DNA of 64,000 nt from a virus. The stretch covers positions 62,001 to 126,000 of the IMG/VR virus record IMGVR_UViG_3300027969_000042; one strand, written 5' to 3'. Shown here in pieces: positions 17,622-26,490 of this stretch. Numbering within the stretch: the stretch's first letter is position 1; each line of letters opens with the position of its first letter. A program made the translations under genes and the position numbers. The notes under the pieces are model-generated. The model did no database searches. It was not told the DNA's origin and was given only the letters and a program-made list of their open reading frames with translations.

Positions 17622-17647
17622 AAAAACCCACCAATTGGTGGGTTTTT
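17622..17647. terminator. Bidirectional palindromic terminator
   Basis: AAAAACCCACCAA directly followed by TTGGTGGGTTTTT; ends the + gene at 17621 and the Ro60-like gene on -. Confidence 0.88.
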
Positions 17648-17649
17648 AA

Positions 17650-19098
17650 TTAAAGTTGAATAGCTTTAATTTCATTGAAAAGAGCTTTTTTATCCATCTC
17701 CATCATCTTCATTACATCGAAAACTTTATCAGAGAAACCAGCTAAAGCAAATACATTGTTTTCTGGAAACTGCATTGTACCAAGACCCGCTAAATCCCAA
17801 GAGTAAACATAAGGATTTGCATCATACGTTTTCTTGTATTGTTTGAACTCAGCAGTTGGACTTGTGTAACCAACCCATCCTTGCATATCTGAAAGGATAA
17901 CAACTCTATCATACTTTTTATTAGCAGTAGTAAAGATTGACTTGAAGTTTGTTCCACCTCCAGAGTATCTAAAACTATTTCTAATTGTCATAACAGAATC
18001 CATTGGGTTGTATGACTTGTAGTCCGATCTATTCGCGAATGTTAAAACATCTGCGTTGTTGGATTTTGCTAAAATAGCACCAAATAATGAAGCAATCTCA
18101 GAAGGTCTTCCACTCATTGATCCAGAAACGTCCATAACAACTAATGTATCACCATCAAACTTAGGAACATTACACATTGAAACCTCTAACGCTTGGTTTA
18201 TCGCAACTAAAACGTCTCTAACTCCTTTTGAAGATCCCATTTTACTGATTTCTTCGTAAGCAGTTGCAAATCTAAAAGGTAAAACTCTTGATTTACTAAT
18301 CATTCTTTCATCTACTAACAACTCACAAGCAGCAGGAACTACGTTAGGTGCTTGATTTAAGATGTTTCTTAGGTTTCTCAAAAGTGCAAAATAACCAATT
18401 TTTCTTGAAGTGATTAAATCAGTCCAAGCATCAGATTTTAATTGACTTAAATCTTCTTCATTCTCAGCTACTTGACCTGCTTGAGAAAGTTTAGCTTCCC
18501 AAGTTTCTGTGTTTTTCAAATCACCTTTAACAAGTAATTCTAAAGCAGTTTTGTTTCTATCAGTTGGAACTGGGTGTACAATGTTCACTAAGTCAACTAA
18601 TTTAAGGTCTTTGTTTTTACCAGAGTATTTTGCTAATTGATAAGCATCGAATTTATCGAAAGCTTTTGCAAATCCTTTTTTCAAAGAGTTTGGAAACTTT
18701 GGATTGTCTTTACTTGTTTTGTGTAATAAGTAGTATGACATAATCTCAGTCATATCATCAACACGAACTACAACTTTGTCATAGAAGTTTTTACCTAATT
18801 CACTACCTTTTAACTCTGATGCCAATTCACCAGCTAAAGCGTGAGTAATACTTCTCATACCAAATTTATCACGAGCATAAATTGCTGCTTTTGCTGAGAA
18901 CTCAGGATCTACTTTCTTAACCAAGTTTCTTAAATCTTTTAATGTATCATTACCAGACTTATAGAATTGATCATTTACGAATGAAGTCAATAACATAGAT
19001 ACTAAAGCTAATTCATTTGTTTGAGAATAAGCTTCACCACCTGCTAGGTTTATAGTTTTTGTTTTTGGCTCTTTTACGGTTGTGTTAAATTTTGACAT
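17650..19098 (-). CDS. Ro60/Rsr-like TROVE-domain RNA-binding protein
   Basis: 482 residues. Residues about 20-300 form the TROVE HEAT-like ring: NELALVSMLLTSF, FSAKAAIYARDKFGMRSITH, and the diagnostic IGYFALLRNLRNIL (234-247). Residues 316-482 form a von Willebrand A domain with a full MIDAS signature (DVSGSMS at 323-329, later GGGTNF and ILSDMQG). Ro60 proteins hold misfolded or non-coding RNAs in the ring and bind Y RNAs on the outer surface; bacterial Rsr also tethers to nucleases such as PNPase. The gene lies directly downstream of a 0.5-kb non-coding region with its own terminator, the typical place for a Y RNA gene. Family assignment is secure; RNA partner is inferred. Confidence 0.95.
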   Translation of the reverse strand: MSKFNTTVKEPKTKTINLAGGEAYSQTNELALVSMLLTSFVNDQFYKSGNDTLKDLRNLVKKVDPEFSAKAAIYARDKFGMRSITHALAGELASELKGSELGKNFYDKVVVRVDDMTEIMSYYLLHKTSKDNPKFPNSLKKGFAKAFDKFDAYQLAKYSGKNKDLKLVDLVNIVHPVPTDRNKTALELLVKGDLKNTETWEAKLSQAGQVAENEEDLSQLKSDAWTDLITSRKIGYFALLRNLRNILNQAPNVVPAACELLVDERMISKSRVLPFRFATAYEEISKMGSSKGVRDVLVAINQALEVSMCNVPKFDGDTLVVMDVSGSMSGRPSEIASLFGAILAKSNNADVLTFANRSDYKSYNPMDSVMTIRNSFRYSGGGTNFKSIFTTANKKYDRVVILSDMQGWVGYTSPTAEFKQYKKTYDANPYVYSWDLAGLGTMQFPENNVFALAGFSDKVFDVMKMMEMDKKALFNEIKAIQL

Positions 19099-19130
19099 AT
19101 TATTATTTTATTTTTATTTCGTTTTTTTGT

Positions 19131-19171
19131 AAAAAAAAAGACCAGAATTACATTTCTGTAAATCTGGTCTT
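19131..19171 (-). terminator. Strong rho-independent terminator ending the non-coding locus
   Basis: On the - strand, AAGACCAGA-T-TTACA, loop GAAA, TGTAA-T-TCTGGTCTT is a 14-bp stem with one mismatch, followed by at least seven T. It lies upstream of the Ro60-like gene, so it would end an RNA made from the region to the right rather than a coding transcript. Confidence 0.85.
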
Positions 19172-19560
19172 ATTATAATTTAGCAAACAAGAATATTAGC
19201 CTAAGCGACGCAAAGAATTCTACTTAACTTTGCCGATATTTAAAGTAACATCTCACTCATATTTTTAAAGGAAACTTATGAATTCCTGACTTTTCGACCA
19301 GAGGCAAGCGCTATTGCCCTTACATGGTAGCATAGAGTAGTCGTCTCTATACGTTCTTTCTGATAGTTGTATAATATACGAAGTATCTTAGAACTTTGCT
19401 ATGTTTGCGTTTTTTTATAAATAAAACCAGAGTAAGTTATCTTAGAGAGTTTTTTTGAATCCATATCGAAGTATCTCTATGATTTGCTACTGATTGTATT
19501 ATTGTATTATTAAATTAGAAAAAGTTTAATCTTTTTCTAATTTATTTTATGTATATAGTA
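19172..19560 (-). ncRNA. Candidate structured non-coding RNA locus (Y-RNA-like position)
   Basis: The 19099-19614 gap holds no credible frame although the rest of the window is almost fully coding. Read on -, it contains a 13-bp perfect hairpin (19512-19543, loop of six), hairpins GGCAA/TTGCC (19303-19318) and ATAGAG/CTCTAT (19332-19350), two 23-base direct repeats (19379-19401 and 19467-19489) and a strong terminator (19131-19171). A TATATAC motif at 19552-19557 could be its promoter. Its place just upstream of a Ro60-like gene matches bacterial rsr-Y RNA loci. I could not fold a convincing cloverleaf, so a tRNA-like YrlA domain is not shown. Strand and ends are inferred; more than one RNA may be present. 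Confidence 0.45.
19379..19489. repeat. Two 23-base direct repeats 88 bases apart
   Basis: Copies at 19379-19401 and 19467-19489 share CGAAGTATCT at the start and TTTGCTA at the end around six variable bases. The conserved flanks with a variable centre suggest two related RNA units or a conserved stem with a changing loop. A shorter related block (AACTTTGC) is at 19226-19233. Confidence 0.6.
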
Positions 19561-19589
19561 ACCTTGAAAATTTCGCTTTTTTCCAAGGT
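19561..19589. other. Imperfect hairpin at the right end of the non-coding locus
   Basis: ACCTTG-AAAA (19561-19570) pairs with TTTT-C-CAAGGT (19579-19589) with one bulged C. On + it is followed shortly by a T-run, so it could be a + strand terminator; on - it would be a 5' structural element or the terminator of the tagged gene at 19615-19914. Confidence 0.4.
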
Positions 19590-19614
19590 GGATTTTTTAT
19601 AGTGTTCTAGAATG

Positions 19615-19914
19615 TTATTTATCTTTCATAAAATCAACAATTCTACTTTTAATCCTATCCAAATCTACATAATTTCTTCCATTAGGATTTGTAAAATTTC
19701 TTTCTTCGTCTGTGTTCGGGTCAAAATTTCCTAAACTACTTACATAATAGTCTTTAATTAGGTCTATTACTTCATCCTTAGTATATTTTTGAGTTGGTTT
19801 TTCAGAGTCTACATGTATATGATAGTAATCACCACTCATATCACCAGTCTTTGTTTGGTAATCATCTGGTACTCCAGACCCTGGAAAATGTTCAAATAAT
19901 TTAATATTTTTCAT
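19615..19914 (-). CDS. Small tagged protein (99 aa)
   Basis: Begins MKNIKLFEHFPGSG, a close match to the recurring tag. The rest is hydrophilic: GDYYHIHVDSEKPTQKYTKDEVIDLIKDYYV and a C-terminal helix DLDRIKSRIVDFMKDK. Two copies of a DYY segment are visible. No family recognised. It is separated from the ribonucleotide reductase gene by a terminator and has a TATATAGTATATA region about 20 bases upstream, so it appears to be its own unit. Confidence 0.75.
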   Translation of the reverse strand: MKNIKLFEHFPGSGVPDDYQTKTGDMSGDYYHIHVDSEKPTQKYTKDEVIDLIKDYYVSSLGNFDPNTDEERNFTNPNGRNYVDLDRIKSRIVDFMKDK

Positions 19915-19944
19915 AAATTTATATTTTTTTTATATACTATATAT

Positions 19945-19979
19945 AAAAAAATCCTCTTAAAAAAAGAGGATTTTATTTT
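19945..19979 (-). terminator. Terminator of the ribonucleotide reductase gene
   Basis: AAAATCCTCTT, loop AAAAA, AAGAGGATTTT; on the - strand it follows the nrdA-like stop and runs into T. Confidence 0.85.
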
Positions 19980-22528
19980 TATGAACCACAAGCTAAACAA
20001 TCATCAGGATTGTCTAACGAACAACTGATTTCTGCCATTTGGTCTTCAACAGATTTCACTTCTTCTTGAGTTGTGAATTTAACTGCATCACCTGCTGCTT
20101 TATTTCTTAGATAGTAAATACCTGTTTTTAATGAAGCTTTTTTCTCTCTATAGAATCTAGCTTTACCAGCTTTATCATAGATTACTTCTGTATTTTCTCC
20201 TTGTGGGATAATTTCAACACCATGTTCATCTTTCATAAGAGCTCTTCTTCCCCATCCGTAAAAGTGCATTGCTGTCAATTTTGCGAAGTTTGGTGAATCC
20301 ATAAAGATATTCATAGATTGAGTTTGATCAATAAATGCTCCTCTTTCTGCTGCCATATCAATTACATCTCTTTGTTTAATCTCATAAACAGTTTTAAAGA
20401 TTTCTTTTACATTAGTAGGTACTTCAGGGATATTCTGAACTGAACCATTCTCTGCAATAATTTTTCTTCTAATGTTATCTGACCAGATACCTAATTTAAC
20501 TAATTCTTTTACAAGGTATTTGTTTACAATGATAAAAGTACCAGATAAAACACCTCTTGTGTACATATTTGAAGTTTGTGCTTCACAACTTGCTTCGTTT
20601 CCTAAGATAGATGCAGTTGATGCAGTTGGCATAATACAAGTAGTTAAAGAATTTCTAACACCATATTTTTTAATATCTTCTCTTAATTTATCCCAATCCC
20701 ATCTTTTTGTTGGTTTTGCACCCCATAAATCAAATTGGAATTTTCCCTCTGATATTGGAGATCCTTTAAATGTTGGATAAGCGCCTTCTACTTTAGCTAA
20801 ATCACAAGAAGCTTTAATCGAAGCATAATAAATAGTTTCAAAAATTTCTTTGTTTAATGATTTCGCTTCATCAGAATCATAAGTAATTCCTAATAAAAAG
20901 AATACATCTGCCAATCCTTGAACTCCTAAACCAATTGGTCTATGTAATAAGTTTGAGAATCTAGCTGCTTCTGATGGATAAAAATTTACATCAATAACCT
21001 TATTCAAGTTTACAGTAGCTTGATAAGCAACATCATATAATTTATTATGATTATAAGTTTTGTTTTTATTTACAAATTTAGGAAGTGCAATAGAAGCTAA
21101 GTTACAAACAGCAGTTTCATTTACAGATTCTTCACCATAGAATGAACCTAATCCTAAACTTTCAAGTAATTCTTTATTTTGAAGAATTTCTTTTTGTACT
21201 TTAGTAATTCCAGTGGCTTCAACAATTTCTGCACACAAATTAGAACTTCTAACTACACCAATGTTTGATTGGTTAGACTTCTCATTGATAGAATCTTTAT
21301 ATAAAATATAAGGTGTTCCTGTTTCAATTTGAGATTCTAAGATTTTATTCCAAACCTCTCTTGCTTTTATTACTTTTTTAAATCGTCCTTCTGATTCATA
21401 ACTAATGTATAAGTCTCTAAATTCTTGGCCATAAGTTTCAGTTAAACCAGGACACTCGTGTGGACACATTAAAGACCAATCTTCATCTAAGTCAACTCTT
21501 TCCATAAATAAGTCATTAGTCCACATAGCCAAGAATAAATCTCTTGCTCTGATTTCATCTTTACCTTGGTTTTTTCTTAAATCTAGGAAATCCATAATAT
21601 CTGCATGCCAAGGTTCCATATAAATTGCTATTGAACCTTTTCTTTTTCCACCACCTTGATCTACCGCTCTTGCAGTTTCATTGAAGATTTTTAAGAAAGG
21701 AATAATACCATTTGAAGTACCATTAGTTCCGGCAATATAAGTACCTTTAGCTCTTACTTTTGTAAAAGAAATACCAATACCACCTGCATTTTTAGAAATT
21801 TGTGCAGACTCTTTTAGTGTATTGAAGATACCTTCGATAGAATCTGATTCTGTATCAAGTAAGAAACAAGATGATAATTGTGGTCTTGTTGTTCCAGAGT
21901 TGAATAATGTTGGTGTAGCGTGTGTATAATAACCTTCTGAAAGTAAGTTATAAGTATCGATAACACCTTGTATGTCTTCACCACATACTTGTAGTGCTGT
22001 TCTCATATACATATATTGAGGTCTTTCGGCAACTTTACCGTCAAGTTTCAATAGATATGATTTTTCTAATGTTTTGAATCCAAAGTAATCAAAATTATGA
22101 TCTCTGGAGTGTACAATTGCAGAATCTAATTCATCTGCGTGTTTTTTTACAATATCACGGAAAGTTTTAGAAACAATCGGTGAATGTTTTCTAGTTTTTG
22201 GATCTATGTATTTGTATAAATCAGAAACCGTTTCTGAAAAACTCTTTTTAGTTTCTTTGTGTAATGCCGTAATTGCTAATCTAGCCGCTAATGTTGAATA
22301 GTCAGGGTGTTTTGTTGTAAGAGATGCCGCAGTCTCCATTGCTAGAGAATCTAAAACAGAAGTTTGAATATCTGGCATAATACCTTCAATTACTTTTTGG
22401 GCAACTTCAAATGGTACAATCCATTTCTGGTCTAGTCCATAAGTTTGTTGTGTGATTCTATCTAAGATTTTGTCTAACATGACTGGCTCTTTCTTACCAT
22501 TTCTTTTCATTACTTTTATCATGCTCAT
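19979..22528 (-). CDS. nrdA: Class I ribonucleoside-diphosphate reductase, large (alpha) subunit
   Basis: 849 residues, full length. Reduces ribonucleoside diphosphates to deoxy forms for phage DNA synthesis. An N-terminal ATP-cone (MIKVMKRNGKKEPVMLDKIL, about 1-95) implies allosteric dATP control. Catalytic residues are visible: Cys221 in QLSSCFLL, Asn430-Cys432-Glu434 in SSNLCAEIVE, the Tyr pair in TGIYYLRNKAA, and the C-terminal redox pair Cys844/Cys847 (CLACGS), as in eukaryote/Bacteroidetes-type enzymes. The small subunit (nrdB) is not in the window, so it must be elsewhere or supplied by the host. MSMIKV has a second ATG two codons in. The gene stands alone between two terminator/AT-rich gaps. 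Confidence 0.96.
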   Translation of the reverse strand: MSMIKVMKRNGKKEPVMLDKILDRITQQTYGLDQKWIVPFEVAQKVIEGIMPDIQTSVLDSLAMETAASLTTKHPDYSTLAARLAITALHKETKKSFSETVSDLYKYIDPKTRKHSPIVSKTFRDIVKKHADELDSAIVHSRDHNFDYFGFKTLEKSYLLKLDGKVAERPQYMYMRTALQVCGEDIQGVIDTYNLLSEGYYTHATPTLFNSGTTRPQLSSCFLLDTESDSIEGIFNTLKESAQISKNAGGIGISFTKVRAKGTYIAGTNGTSNGIIPFLKIFNETARAVDQGGGKRKGSIAIYMEPWHADIMDFLDLRKNQGKDEIRARDLFLAMWTNDLFMERVDLDEDWSLMCPHECPGLTETYGQEFRDLYISYESEGRFKKVIKAREVWNKILESQIETGTPYILYKDSINEKSNQSNIGVVRSSNLCAEIVEATGITKVQKEILQNKELLESLGLGSFYGEESVNETAVCNLASIALPKFVNKNKTYNHNKLYDVAYQATVNLNKVIDVNFYPSEAARFSNLLHRPIGLGVQGLADVFFLLGITYDSDEAKSLNKEIFETIYYASIKASCDLAKVEGAYPTFKGSPISEGKFQFDLWGAKPTKRWDWDKLREDIKKYGVRNSLTTCIMPTASTASILGNEASCEAQTSNMYTRGVLSGTFIIVNKYLVKELVKLGIWSDNIRRKIIAENGSVQNIPEVPTNVKEIFKTVYEIKQRDVIDMAAERGAFIDQTQSMNIFMDSPNFAKLTAMHFYGWGRRALMKDEHGVEIIPQGENTEVIYDKAGKARFYREKKASLKTGIYYLRNKAAGDAVKFTTQEEVKSVEDQMAEISCSLDNPDDCLACGS

Positions 22529-22628
22529 TTTTAATTTTTTGTTTTTTATATATTGAAATACTTTTTAATCTAAAAAAATCAATATTCTTTTTTTTATTGG
22601 TTTTTTATAATTGATAAAAAAATATTTT

Positions 22629-23597
22629 TTATAAAAAATCTATGTTGTTTAGTTTGTTTAAATTATACTTAAACTTTGTATTATTTAAAATTTTAGAGAT
22701 TTGTTTAATATTTACTTGATAAATATTTTCGTAAGAATCTACTTTAAAAGTATTATTCTCATAGTCTGTCTCCATTACTACTCCAGTTATAATCTTCTCT
22801 TCTTCTGTGATTGGATCATCCCAGATAAATTCAATTTCTGTTCCTTCGTAGATATTTCTATTTGTAATATCTTTTGAATTGATATTTTTTCCTATATGGT
22901 CTTGTAATTCATTTATAATTAAATTACGCCATTTATTATCTAACAGTTTAAACATATTAAATAAATTATCAGAAAAGTAAACTGATAATTCGTTGAATAG
23001 TTCAACATTTGTAAAACTTTCATCTTTTAGATGAACTTTTAGTAAAGAGTAATAATTATTAAAATCTACTCTTGATGGTTTTCTTCTATTATTCAGAAAA
23101 CTAATTGATGTATGTTCTCCTAATACAAAATAAACTCTTTCTTTAACTAATTTTGTTCTAATGTATATCTCATTATCTATTGATTCGAAATGATAATTAG
23201 AACCTTTGTCTACTTCAATGGTTTCTCTATAATAACCAGAAAATAAATCTGATGTATCATCTTCATCTACTGCTTCTTCTTTCTTACCTTTAAAGATAGA
23301 ATCATATTTTAATGAGTGTTTTCCTTCTATCTTATGTTTAGATAAAACAATATCTTCTTCATCTGATTCTGGAGACTTTTCAACTTCTGGTATTATATCT
23401 AGATTCAAATCATCCTCATCTATTTCAATGATAATATCTAAATCTTCATCATCACCAAAATCTAAACCAGAGTCACCTGAATCATCAGAATCATCATCAA
23501 ACTCTTCCATAGATGGTCCTTCAAAGTTATCATCGTCGTTATCATCATTAAAGTCATTTTCGAAGTCGTCATCTTCATCGACAATTTTATTTGCCAT
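22629..23597 (-). CDS. Acidic protein of unknown function upstream of nrdA (322 aa)
   Basis: The first about 120 residues are extremely acidic (runs of D and E such as DEDDDFENDFNDDNDDDNF). The C-terminal 200 residues look folded, with helical FNELSVYFSDNLFNMFKLLDNKWRNLI and a small beta domain at the end (EGTEIEFIWDDPITEEEKIITGVV). The end is lysine/asparagine rich. DNA mimicry or binding to a basic partner is conceivable for the acidic arm; no family recognised. It lies 41 bases downstream of the gp41-like helicase gene in the same direction, suggesting a replication-linked unit. Confidence 0.8.
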   Translation of the reverse strand: MANKIVDEDDDFENDFNDDNDDDNFEGPSMEEFDDDSDDSGDSGLDFGDDEDLDIIIEIDEDDLNLDIIPEVEKSPESDEEDIVLSKHKIEGKHSLKYDSIFKGKKEEAVDEDDTSDLFSGYYRETIEVDKGSNYHFESIDNEIYIRTKLVKERVYFVLGEHTSISFLNNRRKPSRVDFNNYYSLLKVHLKDESFTNVELFNELSVYFSDNLFNMFKLLDNKWRNLIINELQDHIGKNINSKDITNRNIYEGTEIEFIWDDPITEEEKIITGVVMETDYENNTFKVDSYENIYQVNIKQISKILNNTKFKYNLNKLNNIDFL

Positions 23598-23638
23598 AGC
23601 TTTTTATTTTTTTTATATACAAAATATAATTTTGTTGT

Positions 23639-24967
23639 TTAACTATCCAAAAACTGATCGTTCTCTAAAGTTAAGTAGGTTGAGTTCAGGTTTAGTCTAA
23701 TTTGTGATTTTAAGAAATCACCGTCTCTTTGTTTCAGTAACTTAAATCTATACAAGTTCTGTCTTTTCATTTCTTCTGTACGAATAATTGCAAAAAATGT
23801 ATCTGCAGTTTCTGCAATTGCTTTTGATTCGGGTACACTTTCTAATGTAATATCTGCAGAGTTCCAAGCGTCTTTTGCTACTTGAACTCCTGTTATCACA
23901 GGACACTTATATTTGGCTCCTATTGCTCTTAATCCTTCAGATAGAACTTTACCTTTCGAGTATAAGTTATCTGTTCCTGAACCTTTAGGTGCAGCGACAA
24001 GAGTAATATAGTCAACTATAACTAAGTCAATTTTAATTCCTTTTTTCTCCTTAAGTTTTTGAATGTAATTATCAAAGTCTGCGACAGTTGCTGTTCCGGC
24101 TGCCCAGAATTTAGCATATATCTTACCAACTTTCCTATCAAAAATATCACCACCATCGGTTTTACTTAAACCAGCGATTCTTTTTTTGATTAGATCAATA
24201 TCTTTTGATACAACATCATAATCATTTATAGGTATTTTTAAACGCATAGCACCTAAACGTTTCATTACTTTTCTTTCACTCATTTCAAGTGTAATATAAA
24301 GTACATTGTGTCCCATATCAGCAGATTTAACTGCAAAGTTTTGCATCCATAATGATTTACCATTATTGGTTTCTGCCATGATTACATTAAAAGTTCCAAT
24401 ATCCCATCCACCACCTAACATATGGTCAATAGTTGGGAAACCACAACTAACTTTAAACTTAGAACTATCTTGTACGTGACTTTCGGCATCGTCAAAATCA
24501 ACACCCATATCGTCATCGTCAACAAAATTAGTAGAAGACATTTCATCTACTATTGCTTTGATACGTCCGGCTGCTTCAACTGCTTTTTCAAAGTCAGAGA
24601 TAGAGTCAAGATTTCTGGTTTCATCGATAATATCGATAGTTCCTGTTTTTAAACGATTGGCTAATATCCAAGCGTTAAATTTCGGTTCGATGAAGTTTTT
24701 TTCATCGTACTCTTTAAGATCTACTTGTAAAATTGATTTTAAAATTTCTTTCGTGATAACACCTTCTTTGTCTTCGAGAGCAACCATATCTAATATCTGT
24801 CTGGGAGTAGGTGTTCCAGTATCACTATTAGTTAACATATAAGTTCTTATAACTCCGTAAACAAATTGAATTTCAGAATTTCTAAAAAAGAAAGTTTTCA
24901 CTACATCGAAATACTTCTTATTGCTTAAAATGTAATTGAAGAATACCTTCTCTAGTTGTGGTGTCAT
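23639..24967 (-). CDS. Replicative DNA helicase, DnaB/gp41-like
   Basis: 442 residues. An N-terminal helical primase-interaction/hexamerisation region (1-165) is followed by a RecA-like motor: Walker A variant ETNNGKS (199-205, after GTFNVIMA), H1a-like ITLEMSERKVMKRLGA, Walker B IDLVIVDYITLV, and an H4-type loop near VQVAKDAWNSADITLESVPESKAIAETADTF. This order is that of T4 gp41 and DnaB, which unwinds the fork as a ring. The usual GKT/S core is present, but the rest of Walker A is atypical, as in T4 gp41. A primase (gp61-like) is not seen in the window. Confidence 0.92.
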   Translation of the reverse strand: MTPQLEKVFFNYILSNKKYFDVVKTFFFRNSEIQFVYGVIRTYMLTNSDTGTPTPRQILDMVALEDKEGVITKEILKSILQVDLKEYDEKNFIEPKFNAWILANRLKTGTIDIIDETRNLDSISDFEKAVEAAGRIKAIVDEMSSTNFVDDDDMGVDFDDAESHVQDSSKFKVSCGFPTIDHMLGGGWDIGTFNVIMAETNNGKSLWMQNFAVKSADMGHNVLYITLEMSERKVMKRLGAMRLKIPINDYDVVSKDIDLIKKRIAGLSKTDGGDIFDRKVGKIYAKFWAAGTATVADFDNYIQKLKEKKGIKIDLVIVDYITLVAAPKGSGTDNLYSKGKVLSEGLRAIGAKYKCPVITGVQVAKDAWNSADITLESVPESKAIAETADTFFAIIRTEEMKRQNLYRFKLLKQRDGDFLKSQIRLNLNSTYLTLENDQFLDS

Positions 24968-25021
24968 TAATTTGATTAATTTTATTATTATAGTAAATCT
25001 TACGTTTAAGTTTGCTATAAA

Positions 25022-25804
25022 TTACTGTTCATTAATCATTTCACCATCTGTTGGTTTAAGAGTAAAGTCCGATACCTTCTTTATAACAGTGGTATCGACT
25101 TCATCAACTATTTCTTTTTTATCTTTTGGACTAATTTTATCTTTAAGTCTGTCAATAATATTAATTATTCCATTCTTTGCAATTAAAGTTCCAACACCCA
25201 TTGTTAAAGCGGCAAAGTTTTCAAGGAAAGTATCTACATTTAAGTCATATTTTCCTATTACATAAAGAATTCCATTCATTATAGGTATCAAAATTGCAGT
25301 ATAAGCAAACATATCAATAAAATTTTTTGCAACTGCACTTAAATGTTTTCCAATTATTGTAAAAATACTAGTAATAGACTTAAATAGTTTGACAACTTTC
25401 TTAACAATTCCATTCCCGATACCCATCATTTTTAATTCTTCTAACATAGATTTAGAATCTTTTGTTAAAATCTCTTCTTCTTGACCATCTTTGAATTTCT
25501 TCTCTTCTAAATATACTATAGTAAAAGCACATATTGTAAGAAGTACTACTTTATCAGCTGTAATGTCAATAGAACTAATTTTCATATTAGTCATTAGTTT
25601 ATCAACTATTGGATAAAGAGCTTTGATACCAGTACCAAATGTTAAAGATAAATTTCCATTTAATCTTAAATCACTTATTACTCTTTTTTGAACTTTTTTA
25701 TACTCTGTTTCGTCAGATTCGGTAATTAAACCATCAAATGAATTGATAAAATCCAACGCCATTGAATCTTGAAGTGAGTATTGTTGAAATTTCTGTATTT
25801 TCAT
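25022..25804 (-). CDS. Tagged protein with hydrophobic helices (260 aa)
   Basis: Begins MKIQKFQQYSLQDS, then INSFDGLITESDETEYKK; the first part fits the recurring tag. Hydrophobic segments lie at about residues 87-100 (VVLLTICAFTIVYL), 165-190 (NFIDMFAYTAILIPIMNGILYVIG) and 200-215, with an acidic/basic C-terminus. It could be a membrane protein acting in the host envelope, or a helical protein packed in the head. It follows a TAATATATATGATATG start region. Its neighbour on the other strand (25889) also carries the tag. No family recognised. Confidence 0.75.
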   Translation of the reverse strand: MKIQKFQQYSLQDSMALDFINSFDGLITESDETEYKKVQKRVISDLRLNGNLSLTFGTGIKALYPIVDKLMTNMKISSIDITADKVVLLTICAFTIVYLEEKKFKDGQEEEILTKDSKSMLEELKMMGIGNGIVKKVVKLFKSITSIFTIIGKHLSAVAKNFIDMFAYTAILIPIMNGILYVIGKYDLNVDTFLENFAALTMGVGTLIAKNGIINIIDRLKDKISPKDKKEIVDEVDTTVIKKVSDFTLKPTDGEMINEQ

Positions 25805-25807
25805 ATC

Positions 25808-25817
25808 ATATATATTA
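25808..25817 (-). promoter_or_regulatory. TAATATATATG motif before the 25804 start
   Basis: Read on -, TTAATATATATG lies three bases before the ATG at 25804, typical of the recurring start-proximal motif. Confidence 0.38.
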
Positions 25818-25888
25818 AAAAATAATTATAAAAACGAGAAAAGTGATATAAATATTTAATATATAATTAAAAATAGATTTAAAATAAT

Positions 25889-26476
25889 ATGAAACACATT
25901 AAAAAATTTGAGAACTTTAGTTTTGAAGAAGAGGAAAAGTTCGGTAGATTCGCACAAGAACGTGAAAGTGACACGGTTAAATTTGGCGAAGAAGGTAACG
26001 AATTCAACGATGAAGACTTTGATGATCAAAATTGTGAGTTTTGTAACTGTGCACCATGTAATTGTGAAGATGCACAAGAAGAAGAAGAAACTAATGAATT
26101 AGGTGAAGAAGAAGATGACTATGGTCAATCTGATGAGGAAGCTGACGAAGAAGATGATCAAGAAGAACACAGAATCAGAAGATGGGGAGATGAAGAAATC
26201 GTTGAAAAGAAAAAAGTAAACGCAGGTTTTCAAGCTTACTTAGATAAACAAAAAGCTAAAAGTAAAGGTAAAGAAGACGATAAAAAAGGTGGAAAAGGTA
26301 AACCAGATTTCTTAGATTTAGATAAAGATGGTGATAAAAAAGAAACTATGAAAAAAGCTGCTAAAGATGCCAAAGAAGATGATGATAAAGGTACTGCTAA
26401 AAAAGGTTTAACTGCAGGACAGAAAAAACTTCCTGAGGCAATGCAAAAAGCTATTCTTAAAAAACAAGGTAAATAG
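25889..26476 (+). CDS. Tagged acidic/lysine-rich protein with Cys cluster and EF-hand-like loop
   Basis: 195 residues: tag MKHIKKFENFSFEEEEK; an acidic region with a dense cysteine cluster CEFCNCAPCNCE (about 51-62) that could bind metal; long acidic runs (EEADEEDDQEE); then a Lys-rich half with FLDLDKDGDKKETMKKAAKD (around 143-162). The D-x-D-x-D-G pattern is that of a calcium-binding EF-hand/dockerin loop and recurs in structural or scaffold proteins of some T4-like phages. The very charged make-up suggests a head-core or DNA-associated protein. This is inference. Ends at a palindromic terminator. Confidence 0.8.
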   Translation: MKHIKKFENFSFEEEEKFGRFAQERESDTVKFGEEGNEFNDEDFDDQNCEFCNCAPCNCEDAQEEEETNELGEEEDDYGQSDEEADEEDDQEEHRIRRWGDEEIVEKKKVNAGFQAYLDKQKAKSKGKEDDKKGGKGKPDFLDLDKDGDKKETMKKAAKDAKEDDDKGTAKKGLTAGQKKLPEAMQKAILKKQGK

Positions 26477-26490
26477 TAAAATATCAATAA

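Noticed and set aside
19172-19560. A tRNA or tRNA-like cloverleaf in the non-coding locus
   Set aside because: GGTCGAAAA near 19295 resembles a T-loop and GGCAA/TTGCC an anticodon stem, but no acceptor and D stems of normal length and spacing could be placed.
22529-22628. Possible origin of replication in the AT-rich gap between nrdA and the acidic gene
   Set aside because: Very AT-rich, but no iterated motif or paired repeats beyond the usual promoter motif; nothing distinguishes it from other gaps.
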